Origin: Gammaproteobacteria bacterium
Lineage (GTDB): Bacteria; Pseudomonadota; Gammaproteobacteria; Steroidobacterales; Steroidobacteraceae
Direction: 5' to 3'
DNA length: 64,000 bases
NCBI GenBank assembly: GCA_025355645.1
Contig: JANXZG010000053.1
Location: 1 to 64,000, forward strand
How positions within the stretch are numbered: the first letter of the stretch is position 1; every line of letters begins with the position of its first letter. Below the pieces are notes generated by a model, which was not told where the DNA came from, did no database searches, and saw only the letters and a program-made list of their open reading frames with translations. Positions 1-8,998 of this stretch are shown here, in pieces. Position numbers and translations under genes: made by a program.

Positions 1-123
1 CAACTCCAAGCCCAGGCGCCGCCCCTTGCGGGTAAGTTTCAGAGCCTGCGCGGAGAGCCTGACGACATAGTCCACGCCGGCAATATTAAGCGAGCGCTTC
101 AGCGGCTTGTCGAGCGGCGTCAT
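1..123 (-). CDS. Small conserved hypothetical protein, N-terminal part only
   Basis: This minus-strand frame opens with ATG at 123 and runs off the left window edge, so only the first 41 residues are visible, beginning MTPLDKPLKRSLNIAG. The pattern (MTPLDKPLKR, a short strand with VDYVV, then LKLTRKGRRLGLEL) resembles a small family of roughly 50 to 70 residue proteobacterial proteins of unknown function that share the LKLT.KGRR.G.EL motif. No signal peptide or membrane segment is visible. No function is proposed. The resemblance is from memory of such small proteins and has not been searched. Confidence 0.55.
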   Translation of the reverse strand, partial: MTPLDKPLKRSLNIAGVDYVVRLSAQALKLTRKGRRLGLEL

Positions 124-126
124 CGG

Positions 127-158
127 GGTTCTGCGAGGGCGGGGGTTCTGCGAGGGCG
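127..158. repeat. Short direct repeat, two 15-bp copies
   Basis: The 15-mer GGTTCTGCGAGGGCG occurs at 127-141 and again at 144-158, a period of 17 bp, immediately upstream of the partial gene at the left edge. It may be a replication-slippage duplication in the 5' leader of that gene. No function is inferred. Confidence 0.6.
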
Positions 159-222
159 CCGAGCGGCCGCCACGCCGCGTCGGGAGGGAGGGCAGGGCGC
201 CCTCTCCCCGAGCGGTGTCTAA

Positions 223-468
223 CTACTTCGGTGTGTCGGCACGACCGCCCGTGCGGCCGGAGACGTTCGCCTGCGGCGGAACTTTCGGGAAGTCGTCCGG
301 GCTGCCGCGCTGCGGAGTGCCCTTCTGTTGTCCCGGGTTTGGCCGCGCATTGCTGCCGGCATTCTTGTCCATCTCGCCGGGACGCTTCGGCCCATTCGGG
401 AAAGCGCCCGAATTATTTCGGTCCGATCCGCCTGGCTGTATTCAGTCGTTGCTCTGATTGTTGCCCAT
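223..468 (-). pseudogene. Small hydrophilic Gly/Asn/Pro-rich protein interrupted by an in-frame TGA
   Basis: On the minus strand an AAGGAG ribosome-binding site stands 6 to 7 nt before an ATG at 468. Eight codons later (MGNNQSND) there is a TGA at 444-442. The same frame then continues without stops for 72 codons to a TAG at 225-223. The downstream part is low-complexity and hydrophilic (GGSDRNNSGAFPNGPKRPG, then NARPNPGQQKGTPQRGSP), like small stress-type or disordered bacterial proteins. The good ribosome-binding site and the continuous downstream frame suggest one 81-residue gene with a nonsense change. Alternatives are re-initiation at an internal ATG (MDKNAGSN, 49 residues), a sequencing error, or chance. 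No homologue is recognised. Confidence 0.4.
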
Positions 469-580
469 TGTCTGCTCCTTCATGCGTGCGTCGCGTCCCC
501 TGTGGACGCAGAGTCACTATTCGCTGTTAGAGGCGCCTCGGGTATGGGGGGCATGCTGGCTTCATCGTAAGGTATCGCTG

Positions 581-1339
581 TCAGATGAGCGGATGCGGCG
601 TTCGCGCGCCCCGTTCAAGCGAGGCTATGAGTTGCAGCGCATCATCCCAAGCCGCATGCCTCGCGGTGTTATCGAAAATACACCAGGCCTCGTCGGCCTC
701 GCACTTAAGCACCGTGGCAGCGAAGTCGGCGAGCTTTGCCTCGGAATACTTCGAATAGTAAAGATGCGGTGTGCCATGCCAGCGAAAATAGGCGAACTGC
801 CGCGCCCCGCCGGGAATCTGCGCACCGGGATGACGGGAGGGGTCCGCGGCGACCCGCGAGACGCCGAGCTCGCGCAAGGCCTTGTCCGCAGATGGCGTGA
901 ACCAGGATGGATGCCGCGGCTCGCACACAAGCTTCGCAGCGCCTGGCGCAGGGATCCCCCTGAAAAAGGAGCGCAGCGTTCGGGCGTCATATTCGAGGCT
1001 TGGCGGCAGCTGTACCAGCACCGCGCTAAGCTTATGCTGCAAATGCGCAATGTCCTCGTAAAAGCGGGAGACCTGCGCGGCGCAGCGGCGCAAATGACTT
1101 TCATGGGTGATGGCGCGCGGCATTTTCACCGAGAACCGAAAATGCGGAGGGGTCGTATCGCGCCAGCGGGCGTACGTGTCAGCCTGATGCGGCCGGTAGA
1201 AGGACGAGTTAATCTCGACGCAGCAGAAATGCGCAGCGTAGTGAGCCAGGTGCGTTTGCTCCGGCTCGCGTTTGGTTTGCTGCGCAGGCGGGTTGCTCCA
1301 ACCGGCCACGCCGACCCGCACTTGCTTAAGGTCGATCAT
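581..1339 (-). CDS. DUF72 (YecE-like) family protein
   Basis: The 252-residue product has the usual DUF72 length and landmarks: an N-terminal VRVGVAGWSNP strand, EINSSFYRPH near residue 45, FSVKMPRAITH near residue 70, LVQLPPSLEYD near 110, and a C-terminal YFRWHGTPHLYY block. DUF72 proteins are predicted TIM-barrel-like cytosolic proteins; their reaction is not established. The ATG at 1339 is the natural start and there is no signal peptide. It is transcribed away from rpoZ and has no obvious operon partner. Family assignment is firm, function unknown. Confidence 0.85.
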   Translation of the reverse strand: MIDLKQVRVGVAGWSNPPAQQTKREPEQTHLAHYAAHFCCVEINSSFYRPHQADTYARWRDTTPPHFRFSVKMPRAITHESHLRRCAAQVSRFYEDIAHLQHKLSAVLVQLPPSLEYDARTLRSFFRGIPAPGAAKLVCEPRHPSWFTPSADKALRELGVSRVAADPSRHPGAQIPGGARQFAYFRWHGTPHLYYSKYSEAKLADFAATVLKCEADEAWCIFDNTARHAAWDDALQLIASLERGARTPHPLI

Positions 1340-1653
1340 GGTTCAGCTGCTGGAACCTGTGGCCGGCGCATACGGCGCAGGATGCCTGCGCACGGCGCTG
1401 CCGCTGCTTTCGCGTGCGCCAGCGATCCGAATGAATTGGTGTGTGCGGGTTTTTGCAGGCAGCGTTAGCATTCAAGCAGGCTCCGGGTAAGCCCGGCTAT
1501 AAGTTTGCAGCCTTGCATGGTCGGGGCGTTGTCCGTGCGTAGCGCGAGCGCTTGTCAGAAACCGGCCTCGCTGGGCCCCAATGTGGGCTTTTGACTGGCC
1601 CGATCCGCTGCCGATCTGCTATTCTGGTCAACCCTATTTCCGGAAGTGTATTC
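1340..1653. other. Intergenic region between divergent DUF72 and rpoZ genes
   Basis: About 314 bp without a supported gene. It must contain the promoters of both flanking divergent genes. Visible items are a small perfect stem CCGGG-TAAG-CCCGG at 1483-1496 and a TTGACT hexamer at 1591-1596. The best downstream -10-like hexamer (TATTCT, 1620-1625) is 23 bp away, too far for a normal sigma-70 spacer, so no promoter is called. Short frames crossing the region show no protein-like features. Confidence 0.5.
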
Positions 1654-1932
1654 ATGGCTCGCATCACCGTCGAAGACTGCCTGCAGAACGAACCGAACCT
1701 GTTCAACCTAGTGCTGCTCGCAGCCAAGCGCGCCAGAAGGCTTGCCAATGGCGCCGAGGCGACTGTCGAGTGGGAAAATGACAAGCCCACGGTGGTGGCG
1801 CTGCGCGAAATTGCCGCGGGCAATATCACGCTGGAAATGCTCGAGGAAACCGAGGAGCCAGCACCGCCCCCGGCCAGCGAGCTCGGCCTGCCGATGGATT
1901 TTCGGGCGCCGCAATTTGGGCTGGGTGACTGA
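1654..1932 (+). CDS. rpoZ: RNA polymerase omega subunit
   Basis: The 92-residue product starts [10 protein letters not shown] and contains [20 protein letters not shown], the conserved omega core that clamps the beta-prime C-terminus. It aids RNA polymerase assembly and forms part of one ppGpp site. The start is the ATG at 1654 because family members begin MARVTVEDCL; the frame stays open upstream but that part does not resemble omega. The acidic Pro-rich tail ([13 protein letters not shown]) is slightly extended. It lies 23 nt before spoT, the conserved gammaproteobacterial rpoZ-spoT arrangement, and is probably cotranscribed with spoT, ridA and recG. Confidence 0.93.
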   Translation: MARITVEDCLQNEPNLFNLVLLAAKRARRLANGAEATVEWENDKPTVVALREIAAGNITLEMLEETEEPAPPPASELGLPMDFRAPQFGLGD

Positions 1933-1955
1933 CACGTTGAAATTTGCGGGGGCCG

Positions 1956-4127
1956 ATGGACTATGCGTCTTCCATCCTTGGTTTTCTACCCGGTGGCAGG
2001 CGCTCCACGGGGATCTCTCAGCTCCTAGAAAAACTTGAGACCTACCTGCCGCCCGCTCAGATCGAGCGGGTGCGCGAGGCCTACGAATTCGGGGCCCAGC
2101 GCCACAAGGGCCAGAAACGCCTGTCGGGCGAGCCCTATATCACCCACCCGGTCGCAGTCGCCGACATCCTGGCCGACCTGCACCTCGATGCCGATACGCT
2201 GATCGCCGCAATCCTGCACGACGTCATCGAGGATACCCCCACGGCCAAGGCCGAAATCGTCTCCATGTTCGGTGAAGTCGTCGCTGACCTGGTCGATGGC
2301 GTCAGCAAACTCGATCAGATCCAGTTCAAGAACCGCGCCGAGGCGCAGGCCGAGAGCTTTCGCAAGATGCTACTCGCGATGGTGCGCGACATCCGCGTGA
2401 TCATGGTCAAGCTGGCCGACCGGATGCACAACATGCGCACCCTGGGCGCCATGCCGCCGCTGAAGCGGCGCCGCATCGCGAGCGAGACGCTCGAGATCTA
2501 CGCGCCCATCGCCGAGCGCCTGGGCCTGTATGCAGTCAAGCTCGAACTCGAGGACCTCGGCTTCGTGGCCCTGTATCCGTACCGCTACAAGGTGCTGGAA
2601 CGCGAGCTGAAAAAAGCGCGCGGCAACCAGAAGGAATTCCTGAAGACCATCTCAGTCGCCTTTAAGGCGGCGCTCGCGAAGGCCGGGGTCACTGGCAGCG
2701 TGGAGGGACGCGAGAAGCACCTTTACAGCATCTATAGCAAGATGCGCGCGAAGGGCATTTCGCTGCACGAAATGGTCGATGTCTACGGCTTTCGCGTTAT
2801 CGTCGACGGCATTGACACCTGTTACCGGGCACTCGGCGTTGTGCACGGCATCTACAAGCCAATGCCGGGGCGGTTCAAGGATTACATCGCGATACCCAGA
2901 ACGAATGGCTATCAATCACTGCATACGACGCTGTTCGGCCCGAATGGCATCCCGATCGAGGTGCAGATCCGTTCCGAAGCCATGCACCGGGTGGCCGAAT
3001 CCGGCATCGCGGCGCACTGGAAATACAAGACCGGCGAGACCTCCCTGGGTGGCATCGAACAGGACCGCGCGCGCGAGTGGCTTTCGAGCCTCGTGCAGAT
3101 ACAGGAGGGCGGCAGTTCCGAGGAGTTTCTGGAAAGCGTCAAGGTCGACCTGTTTCCAGACAAGGTTTACCTGTTCACCCCGAAAGGAAACATCCTGAGA
3201 TTGCCGACCGGCGCGACGCCGGTCGATTTCGCCTATGCGATCCACACGGACGTCGGCAATCGCTGCGTGGCGGCCAAAGTGGACCGACGCCTGGTGCCGT
3301 TGCGCACCCAGCTTTTGAACGGGCAGACCGTGGAAATCATCACGGCCAAGGGCGCGACACCGAATCCGTCCTGGTCGAGTTTCCTCGTAACGGCCAAAGC
3401 GCGCGCTGCGGTCCGCCAGTACCTGAAGAACCTGAAGCACGGAGAGGCGGTGGAGCTCGGCCGGCGCATGCTCGGGCTCGCGCTGGACGAACTGGGCCAG
3501 CCGCTGAAGAAAGTCCCGGCCGCGGGACTGACGGCGCTCGCGCTCGAATTTGGGCTGCGCGACGCCGAGGAGCTCTTTGAGAAGATTGGCCTGGGCGAAC
3601 GGCTTGCGCCCCTGGTGGCGCGGCGCCTGCAGCCGGCCGCCGGCGGCAATGGCCACGGCTCGCACGCCGGCGTGCCACTGATGATCGCCGGCACCGAAGG
3701 GCTCGTGGTCACCTATGCGCGGTGCTGCTTTCCGATACCGAACGATCCGATCATGGCGTATTTGTCTGCGGGCCGGGGCGTAATGATCCACCGCCAGAAT
3801 TGCGGTAATCTGGCCGAATACCGCAAGCAGCCGGAAAAATGGCTATCGGTCGCCTGGGAAGAGACCGGTGGCAGGACCTTCAGCTCGGAGATCCAGCTGG
3901 AGATCAGCAATCGCGTCGGGGTGCTGGCGGCGGTTGCGGCAAACGTTGCCGGCAGCGGCACTAACATCGACAAGCTGCAGCTGCAGGAGCGCGACACGGA
4001 TTCGTCCGCCATCACGATGGAGTTGCAGGTGCATGGCCGCACGCATCTGGCGCAGATCATCAAGACCATACGGCGCATGCCCGATGTGCAGCGCGTCGTT
4101 CGCACCATAGCCTCGAGGAACAGTTGA
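1956..4127 (+). CDS. spoT: Bifunctional (p)ppGpp synthetase/hydrolase SpoT
   Basis: A 723-residue RelA/SpoT enzyme controlling the stringent alarmone (p)ppGpp. The hydrolase HD domain carries HDVIEDT at residues 88-94, so it looks active. The synthetase domain (about 275-330) has DVYGFRVIVDG, PGRFKDYIAIPR and NGYQSLHTT. A TGS domain (DKVYLFTPKGNI, about 400-460) and a C-terminal ACT domain (about 650-720) follow. The ATG at 1956 is preferred over an in-frame TTG at 1944 because it is nearer a purine-rich GCGGGGG; four residues are at stake. The stop overlaps the ridA ATG by one base. Order rpoZ-spoT-ridA-recG supports SpoT rather than RelA. Confidence 0.95.
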   Translation: MDYASSILGFLPGGRRSTGISQLLEKLETYLPPAQIERVREAYEFGAQRHKGQKRLSGEPYITHPVAVADILADLHLDADTLIAAILHDVIEDTPTAKAEIVSMFGEVVADLVDGVSKLDQIQFKNRAEAQAESFRKMLLAMVRDIRVIMVKLADRMHNMRTLGAMPPLKRRRIASETLEIYAPIAERLGLYAVKLELEDLGFVALYPYRYKVLERELKKARGNQKEFLKTISVAFKAALAKAGVTGSVEGREKHLYSIYSKMRAKGISLHEMVDVYGFRVIVDGIDTCYRALGVVHGIYKPMPGRFKDYIAIPRTNGYQSLHTTLFGPNGIPIEVQIRSEAMHRVAESGIAAHWKYKTGETSLGGIEQDRAREWLSSLVQIQEGGSSEEFLESVKVDLFPDKVYLFTPKGNILRLPTGATPVDFAYAIHTDVGNRCVAAKVDRRLVPLRTQLLNGQTVEIITAKGATPNPSWSSFLVTAKARAAVRQYLKNLKHGEAVELGRRMLGLALDELGQPLKKVPAAGLTALALEFGLRDAEELFEKIGLGERLAPLVARRLQPAAGGNGHGSHAGVPLMIAGTEGLVVTYARCCFPIPNDPIMAYLSAGRGVMIHRQNCGNLAEYRKQPEKWLSVAWEETGGRTFSSEIQLEISNRVGVLAAVAANVAGSGTNIDKLQLQERDTDSSAITMELQVHGRTHLAQIIKTIRRMPDVQRVVRTIASRNS

Positions 4128-4507
4128 TGAGTAAACAGATCATTGCAACGGCCGCCGCCCCGTCGGCCATCGGTACCTATTCGCAGGCTGTGCGGGTCGG
4201 CAACACCATCTGGGTGTCCGGGCAGATCCCGCTGGATCCCAGGACCAAGGAGCTGGTCGCGGGCGGCATCGAGGCGCAGGCCCGCCAGGCGTTTACGAAC
4301 CTCGCGGCCATTGTCACGGCCGCGAAAACAACGCTCGATGATGTCGTGAAAGTCACGATCTTCCTGACCGACCTGACGCATTTCGCGCTCGTCAACACGG
4401 TCATGGCCGAGCATTTCAAGGAACCCTATCCGGCGCGAGCGGCCGTTGGCGTCGCCTCGTTGCCGCGCGGCGCACTGATCGAAGTGGAGTGCATCATAGC
4501 GCTGTGA
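4127..4507 (+). CDS. ridA: RidA family enamine/imine deaminase
   Basis: The 126-residue protein has the full RidA (YjgF/YER057c/UK114) pattern: APSAIGTYSQAVRVG at the N-terminus, WVSGQIPLDP, and the C-terminal substrate pocket PARAAVGVASLPRGALIEVE containing the conserved catalytic-site arginine. RidA hydrolyses reactive 2-aminoacrylate-type enamines released by PLP enzymes, protecting cytosolic enzymes. The ATG at 4127 overlaps the spoT TGA (TGATG); a TTG one codon earlier is less likely. Its last four bases overlap recG. Position between spoT and recG implies cotranscription. Confidence 0.92.
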   Translation: MSKQIIATAAAPSAIGTYSQAVRVGNTIWVSGQIPLDPRTKELVAGGIEAQARQAFTNLAAIVTAAKTTLDDVVKVTIFLTDLTHFALVNTVMAEHFKEPYPARAAVGVASLPRGALIEVECIIAL

Positions 4508-6582
4508 CGGACGCTAAGCCGGTCACAACGCTGCGGGGCGTAGGGGAAGCGCTCGCGCTGCGGCTGCGCGCGCTCGGCGTGCAGACGGTCGAGGACCTGC
4601 TGTTCCTGCTGCCCCTGCGTTATGAGGACCGCACCCGGATCGTACCGCTGGGCGAGCTTCGTGCCGGGCAACGCGTGGCCGTCGAGGGCGACGTGCAGCT
4701 GGCCGATGTGGTGCTGCGCGGCCGGCGCCAGTTGCTGTGTCGCATTGCCGACGGTTCCGGATTCCTGACCCTAAGATTCTTTTACTTCACCGCGCAGCAA
4801 CACCGCGCGCTTGCCAAGGGCGTGCGGCTGCGCTGCTTCGGCGAGGCGCGACGCTCGACCATGGGCCTCGAGATCGTGCATCCGGAATACCGGCGCATCG
4901 ATGCGACCGCGCCGCTCGCGGAGATCGATCAGCTGACGCCGATCTATCCTGCCACCGAAGGGATCACCCAGGGCAGGCTGCGCCTGCTCATGCGCCTGGC
5001 GCTCGAGACCTTAAGCAGCGCCGAGCTGCCGGACTGGCTCCCGGCCGCCGTGCTTGCCGATGCGCGCCTGCCCTCGCTGCGCAAGGCCATCGAATTCGTG
5101 CACCGCCCACCCGCCGATGCGCCGATCGATCAGTTGATGGACGGCCGGCACCCCGCGCAGCGCCGCCTGGCCTTCGAGGAACTTCTCGCCCACCATTTGT
5201 CGCTGAAATTGCTGCGCCACCGGATCCAGAGCCAGCCCGGCTGGCCGCTCGGCGCCGGCGCGGAAGAGCTCAAGGGCGCCTTGATCGCAGCCCTGCCGTT
5301 CCAGCTGACCGGTGCACAGCGGCGCTCGCTTGCCGAAATCGAACAGGACCTGGCATTGCCCATACCGATGCTGCGCCTTGTCCAGGGAGATGTCGGCTGC
5401 GGCAAGACGCTGGTCGCGGCGCTCGCCGCGACGCGCGCCCTGCAGTCGGGGCGCCAGGTCGCGCTGATGGCGCCGACCGAATTGCTGGCCGACCAGCATG
5501 CCCAGAATTTCCGCCGTTGGTTTGAACCGCTGCGCGTGGCCGTAGGGCTGCTGACGGGCGCGATCAAGGGCAAGGCACGCAGCTCGCTGCTCGCCGGGAT
5601 CCGCGCAGGTCAGCTGCCGATCGTGATCGGCACGCACGCGCTGTTCCAGGAAGGGGTCGACTTCGCCTCGCTCGCGCTCGTCATAGTCGACGAGCAGCAT
5701 CGGTTTGGCGTGCACCAGCGCCTGGCACTGCGCGAAAAAGGCGCGCGCGACGGACACCAGCCGCACCAGCTGATCATGACGGCGACACCCATTCCGCGCA
5801 CGCTGGCCATGACCGCCTATGCGGATCTGGACGTATCGGTCATCGATGAACTGCCGCCCGGGCGCACGCCGGTACAGACCGTCGTACTCGCCGAGACCCG
5901 CCGCGAGGAGGTGGTGCAGCGCATTCACACTGCCTGCTGCGCGGGCCGGCAGGCCTACTGGGTCTGTCCACTGATCGACGAGTCCGACGAGATGCCCTAC
6001 CAGGCGGCCGAGGAGACGGCCGCTGCGCTGGCCGCAGCGCTGCCCGAGCTTCGCGTGGGGCTCGTGCATGGCCGCATGACACCTGCGGCCAAGGAACGCA
6101 TCATGGCCGGCTTCAAGGCCGGCGCGATCCAGCTGCTGGTCGCGACCACGGTCATCGAGGTCGGCGTCGATGTGCCCAATGCGACCCTGATGGTGATCGA
6201 AAACGCTGAGCGCATGGGGCTTGCGCAGCTGCACCAGCTGCGCGGTCGCGTGGGCCGCGGCCAGCATGAGAGCGCCTGCCTGCTGCTGTACCGCGGCTCG
6301 CTATCCCCGCTCGCACGGGAGCGGCTCGCCGTCATGCGCGCAACCAACGATGGCTTTGAGGTCGCGCGGCGCGACTTGCAACTGCGCGGCCCGGGGGAGT
6401 TGCTCGGTACCCGCCAGACCGGACTTGCGCAGATGCGGGTCGCGAACCTGTTGCGCGACGCCGACCTGCTGCCGCGGGTGCAGATCGCCGCCGAGGCCAT
6501 GCTACGCGCTTGGCCGCAGCAGGTCCCTCCGTTGGTCAATCGCTGGGTAGGCCGGCGCGAGCTATACGGCCGAGTCGGTTAG
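4504..6582 (+). CDS. recG: ATP-dependent DNA helicase RecG
   Basis: A 692-residue superfamily 2 helicase, almost the length of E. coli RecG (693). It remodels stalled forks and Holliday junctions. The N-terminal wedge/OB domain (GQRVAVEGDVQLADV, near residue 55) is followed by Walker A GDVGCGKT (about 295-302), the DEQH box in IVDEQHRFGV (about 395), TATPIPRT, and motif VI QLRGRVGRG. The start is taken as the GTG at 4504, which overlaps the ridA stop as GTGA and gives LRGVGEALALRL in the family position; an ATG five codons earlier inside ridA is possible but less natural. Confidence 0.95.
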   Translation: MTDAKPVTTLRGVGEALALRLRALGVQTVEDLLFLLPLRYEDRTRIVPLGELRAGQRVAVEGDVQLADVVLRGRRQLLCRIADGSGFLTLRFFYFTAQQHRALAKGVRLRCFGEARRSTMGLEIVHPEYRRIDATAPLAEIDQLTPIYPATEGITQGRLRLLMRLALETLSSAELPDWLPAAVLADARLPSLRKAIEFVHRPPADAPIDQLMDGRHPAQRRLAFEELLAHHLSLKLLRHRIQSQPGWPLGAGAEELKGALIAALPFQLTGAQRRSLAEIEQDLALPIPMLRLVQGDVGCGKTLVAALAATRALQSGRQVALMAPTELLADQHAQNFRRWFEPLRVAVGLLTGAIKGKARSSLLAGIRAGQLPIVIGTHALFQEGVDFASLALVIVDEQHRFGVHQRLALREKGARDGHQPHQLIMTATPIPRTLAMTAYADLDVSVIDELPPGRTPVQTVVLAETRREEVVQRIHTACCAGRQAYWVCPLIDESDEMPYQAAEETAAALAAALPELRVGLVHGRMTPAAKERIMAGFKAGAIQLLVATTVIEVGVDVPNATLMVIENAERMGLAQLHQLRGRVGRGQHESACLLLYRGSLSPLARERLAVMRATNDGFEVARRDLQLRGPGELLGTRQTGLAQMRVANLLRDADLLPRVQIAAEAMLRAWPQQVPPLVNRWVGRRELYGRVG

Positions 6583-6591
6583 AATGCCGGC

Positions 6592-7152
6592 ATGATCTCA
6601 GCCAAGCACCCCACTGATAGCCGCGTCGACTGGCTGCCTGCCGAGCGCCTGGGGCAGGCCTCGATCGATGCGCGCCTACGTGCCTGGATGATCGGCAATG
6701 GCCTGCTGACGCTGCGGTTGAAAGCCGCCTGCAAGAAGGCGTTCCATTTGCGCCTGATCGATCAATGGACTGGGTTGCTGCAACCGAGCCACCAGCAGAG
6801 CCTGCGCACGCAGGACAGCGCCGCGCTGTTTCGCGATGTCGAAATGGAATGCGACGGCCGAGTGTGGGTATTCGCGCAGTCGATCGTGCCCGACTCGACC
6901 CTGAGCGCCTATCCATGGCTCGCAGAGCTTGGCGACTCGGCGCTCGGCGAGACGCTCAGCGGCCTCTCCGGCTATGAGCGCAGCTCTTATGAATACGGCT
7001 GGCTGCCTGCCGATCATTCAGTCGCGGCGCGCGCGCTACGCAACGCCGAGCTTCGCCCCGCGGGCCTGTGGGCACGGCGTTCGCGCATCGGGCTGCGTGG
7101 CGCTCCGATCCTGGTGCAGGAACTGTTTCTTCCCGCGATCCATGTGGCATGA
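6592..7152 (+). CDS. ubiC: Chorismate lyase UbiC
   Basis: The 186-residue cytosolic protein resembles UbiC, which converts chorismate to 4-hydroxybenzoate and pyruvate, the first ubiquinone-specific step. Supporting blocks are DAALFRDVEMECDG-like DSAALFRDVEMECDG followed by VWVFAQSIVPDSTL, the central LGETLSGLSGYERSSYEYG, and the C-terminal RSRIGLRGAPILVQELFLP, whose Glu in QELFLP matches the catalytic glutamate region of UbiC. It is slightly longer than E. coli UbiC (165). It overlaps ubiA by 4 nt (ATGA), the standard ubiC-ubiA operon. Confidence 0.85.
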   Translation: MISAKHPTDSRVDWLPAERLGQASIDARLRAWMIGNGLLTLRLKAACKKAFHLRLIDQWTGLLQPSHQQSLRTQDSAALFRDVEMECDGRVWVFAQSIVPDSTLSAYPWLAELGDSALGETLSGLSGYERSSYEYGWLPADHSVAARALRNAELRPAGLWARRSRIGLRGAPILVQELFLPAIHVA

Positions 7153-8054
7153 GTTCGCCGCATACATTCGCTGGCTGCCGGCAGGTCCTGCCACAGGTCC
7201 TGGCGACGCTTTTGGATTACGCCCGCATGATGCGCCTCGATCGTCCCGTCGGCACGCTGCTGTTGCTGTGGCCGACGCTGTGGGCCGTGTGGATCGCCGC
7301 CGGCGGTAGGCCGCAGCCGCATATCCTGTTCGTGTTCGTCGCCGGCGTCGTACTGATGCGCTCGGCGGGCTGCGTGATCAATGATTACGCCGATCGCAAG
7401 TTCGATCCGCATGTCGCGCGCACCAAGGATCGGCCGCTCGCTGCCGGCAGGATATCCCCCGCTGAGGCGCTGCTGCTATTCGGCGCACTGTCGGTCATCG
7501 CCTTGGTCCTGGCGCTGCAACTGAATCGCTTCACGCTGCTGTTCGCGGTCGCGGGCGCATTCCTCGCCGTGACTTATCCCTTTATCAAGCGCTTTTTGTC
7601 GGTGCCGCAACTGTACCTGGGCTTGTCCTTCAGCTGGGGCATACCGATGGCCTTCGCCGCGCAGCAGGAGGCGATCCCGCGGGTCGCGTGGTTGCTGTTC
7701 ATCGCCAACCTTCTCTGGGTCACTGCCTACGACACGATCTATGCGATGGTCGATCGCGACGATGACCTGAAAATCGGATTGCGCTCGACCGCGATCATGT
7801 TTGGTGAAGCCGACCGGCACATCATCGCGGTGCTGCAGGTCATGAGCCTGCTCTCGCTTGGCCTGGTCGGGCGCATGTTGCGTTTCGGCAGCTGGTACCA
7901 GGCGGGCCTCGTGGCCGGCTGCGGCCTGTCCTTGTATTACCTGTGGCTGATCCGCGCACGCGATCGCGATGCCTGCTTCCAGGCATTTCGGCTCAACCAT
8001 TATTTCGGCATGGCGATTTTTGCCGGCATCCTGCTGAACTACCATTATTCGTGA
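7149..8054 (+). CDS. ubiA: 4-hydroxybenzoate octaprenyltransferase UbiA
   Basis: A 301-residue polytopic inner-membrane prenyltransferase that attaches the polyprenyl tail to 4-hydroxybenzoate in ubiquinone synthesis. The first Asp-rich motif is NDYADRKFD (near residue 83) and the second is DRDDDLKIG (about 200); both are intact. Hydrophobic segments alternate through the chain. The ATG at 7149 overlaps the ubiC TGA; upstream in-frame codons lie within ubiC. The enzyme uses the UbiC product, so the pair forms the start of the quinone pathway feeding the oxidase encoded nearby. Its stop overlaps bioC (GTGA). Confidence 0.94.
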   Translation: MSSPHTFAGCRQVLPQVLATLLDYARMMRLDRPVGTLLLLWPTLWAVWIAAGGRPQPHILFVFVAGVVLMRSAGCVINDYADRKFDPHVARTKDRPLAAGRISPAEALLLFGALSVIALVLALQLNRFTLLFAVAGAFLAVTYPFIKRFLSVPQLYLGLSFSWGIPMAFAAQQEAIPRVAWLLFIANLLWVTAYDTIYAMVDRDDDLKIGLRSTAIMFGEADRHIIAVLQVMSLLSLGLVGRMLRFGSWYQAGLVAGCGLSLYYLWLIRARDRDACFQAFRLNHYFGMAIFAGILLNYHYS

Positions 8055-8941
8055 GCGGCCCGGGCGCGCGCGCAGAATTTGCCATCGACAGGGGCTTTGC
8101 GCGCCGCTCCTTCGAGCGTGCCAGCGAGCACTACGATGAATATGCCGTGCTGCAGTCGCAGGTGCGCAGCGAGCTGCTCGCGCGCCTTGATCTGGTCTCG
8201 CTCGAGCCGCGCCTGATCCTCGATGCCGGCGCCGGCACGGGGCATGCGAGCCGGGCGCTGAAAAAGCGTTATCCGCGCGCGCGTGTCATCGCCCTGGACT
8301 ATGCCCTCGGCATGCTCGGCAAGGCAGGCGCCCAGCGGGGCTGGCTGCGGCCCTTCGACCGGCTCTGCGCGGATGCCTGCGCACTGCCCTTCGCCGCCGC
8401 GAGCGTCGATCTGATTGTCAGCAATTTCCTGGTCCACTGGTGCCACCCGGGCGCGCTTTTTCGCGAACTGCGACGCGTGCTCGCACCGCGCGGGCTGCTG
8501 ACCTTCACCAGCTTGGGACCCGACAGCCTGGGCGAGCTGCGCGAAGCGTGGGCGGCGGTCGATGCGCACAGCCGCGTGCATCGCTTTGTTGACATGCACG
8601 ATCTTGGCGATGAACTCGTGCGCAGCGGCTTCGCGGCCCCGGTGCTCGATGTGGAGCGCTATACCCTGCAATATAATAGTGTGGCTGCGCTGCTCGCCGA
8701 CTTGCGCGGCGCCGGTGCGCACAATGCCGCCGTCGCAAGGCCTAAGGGATTGACTGGTAAGAAAAAATTTGCGGCCCTGGCACAGGCCTACGAGCCCTGC
8801 CGGCAGCAGGGGCGCTTGCCGGCGAGCTTTGAGATCATCTTCGGGCAGGCCTGGACGCCTGCGGCGCGCGAGGCGCCGGCGCCGGTGGGAATTTCGCTGG
8901 CGGATCTGCGCGCGAAGCTGCCACGTAACCTGCGCGAATGA
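8051..8941 (+). CDS. bioC: Malonyl-[acyl-carrier protein] O-methyltransferase BioC
   Basis: A 296-residue class I SAM methyltransferase. The SAM motif is LDAGAGTGHASRAL near residue 58. BioC-specific blocks follow: ALDYALGML, DLIVSNFLVHWC, LRRVLAPRGLLTFTSLGPDSL, and the FVDMHDLGDELVRSGFAAPV signature about residue 180. BioC methylates malonyl-ACP so that fatty-acid synthesis can build pimelate for biotin. The GTG at 8051 overlaps the ubiA stop. No other bio gene is in the window, so bioC is separated from the rest of the pathway and tied to the ubi operon. Confidence 0.85.
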   Translation: MSGPGARAEFAIDRGFARRSFERASEHYDEYAVLQSQVRSELLARLDLVSLEPRLILDAGAGTGHASRALKKRYPRARVIALDYALGMLGKAGAQRGWLRPFDRLCADACALPFAAASVDLIVSNFLVHWCHPGALFRELRRVLAPRGLLTFTSLGPDSLGELREAWAAVDAHSRVHRFVDMHDLGDELVRSGFAAPVLDVERYTLQYNSVAALLADLRGAGAHNAAVARPKGLTGKKKFAALAQAYEPCRQQGRLPASFEIIFGQAWTPAAREAPAPVGISLADLRAKLPRNLRE

Positions 8942-8998
8942 CGCGGCCGGGGTCAGTAGCGCGGTCTACAATGGCGGCCTGATATCTTGCCTTGTGCC

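Noticed and set aside
458..1468. Long plus-strand frame opposite the DUF72 gene
   Set aside because: It mirrors the DUF72 coding region, is Arg-rich and has no family features; high GC content produces such shadow frames throughout the window.
1591..1625. TTGACT and TATTCT as a promoter for rpoZ
   Set aside because: The spacer is 23 bp, outside the 15-19 bp range, and no better -10 lies at the right distance.
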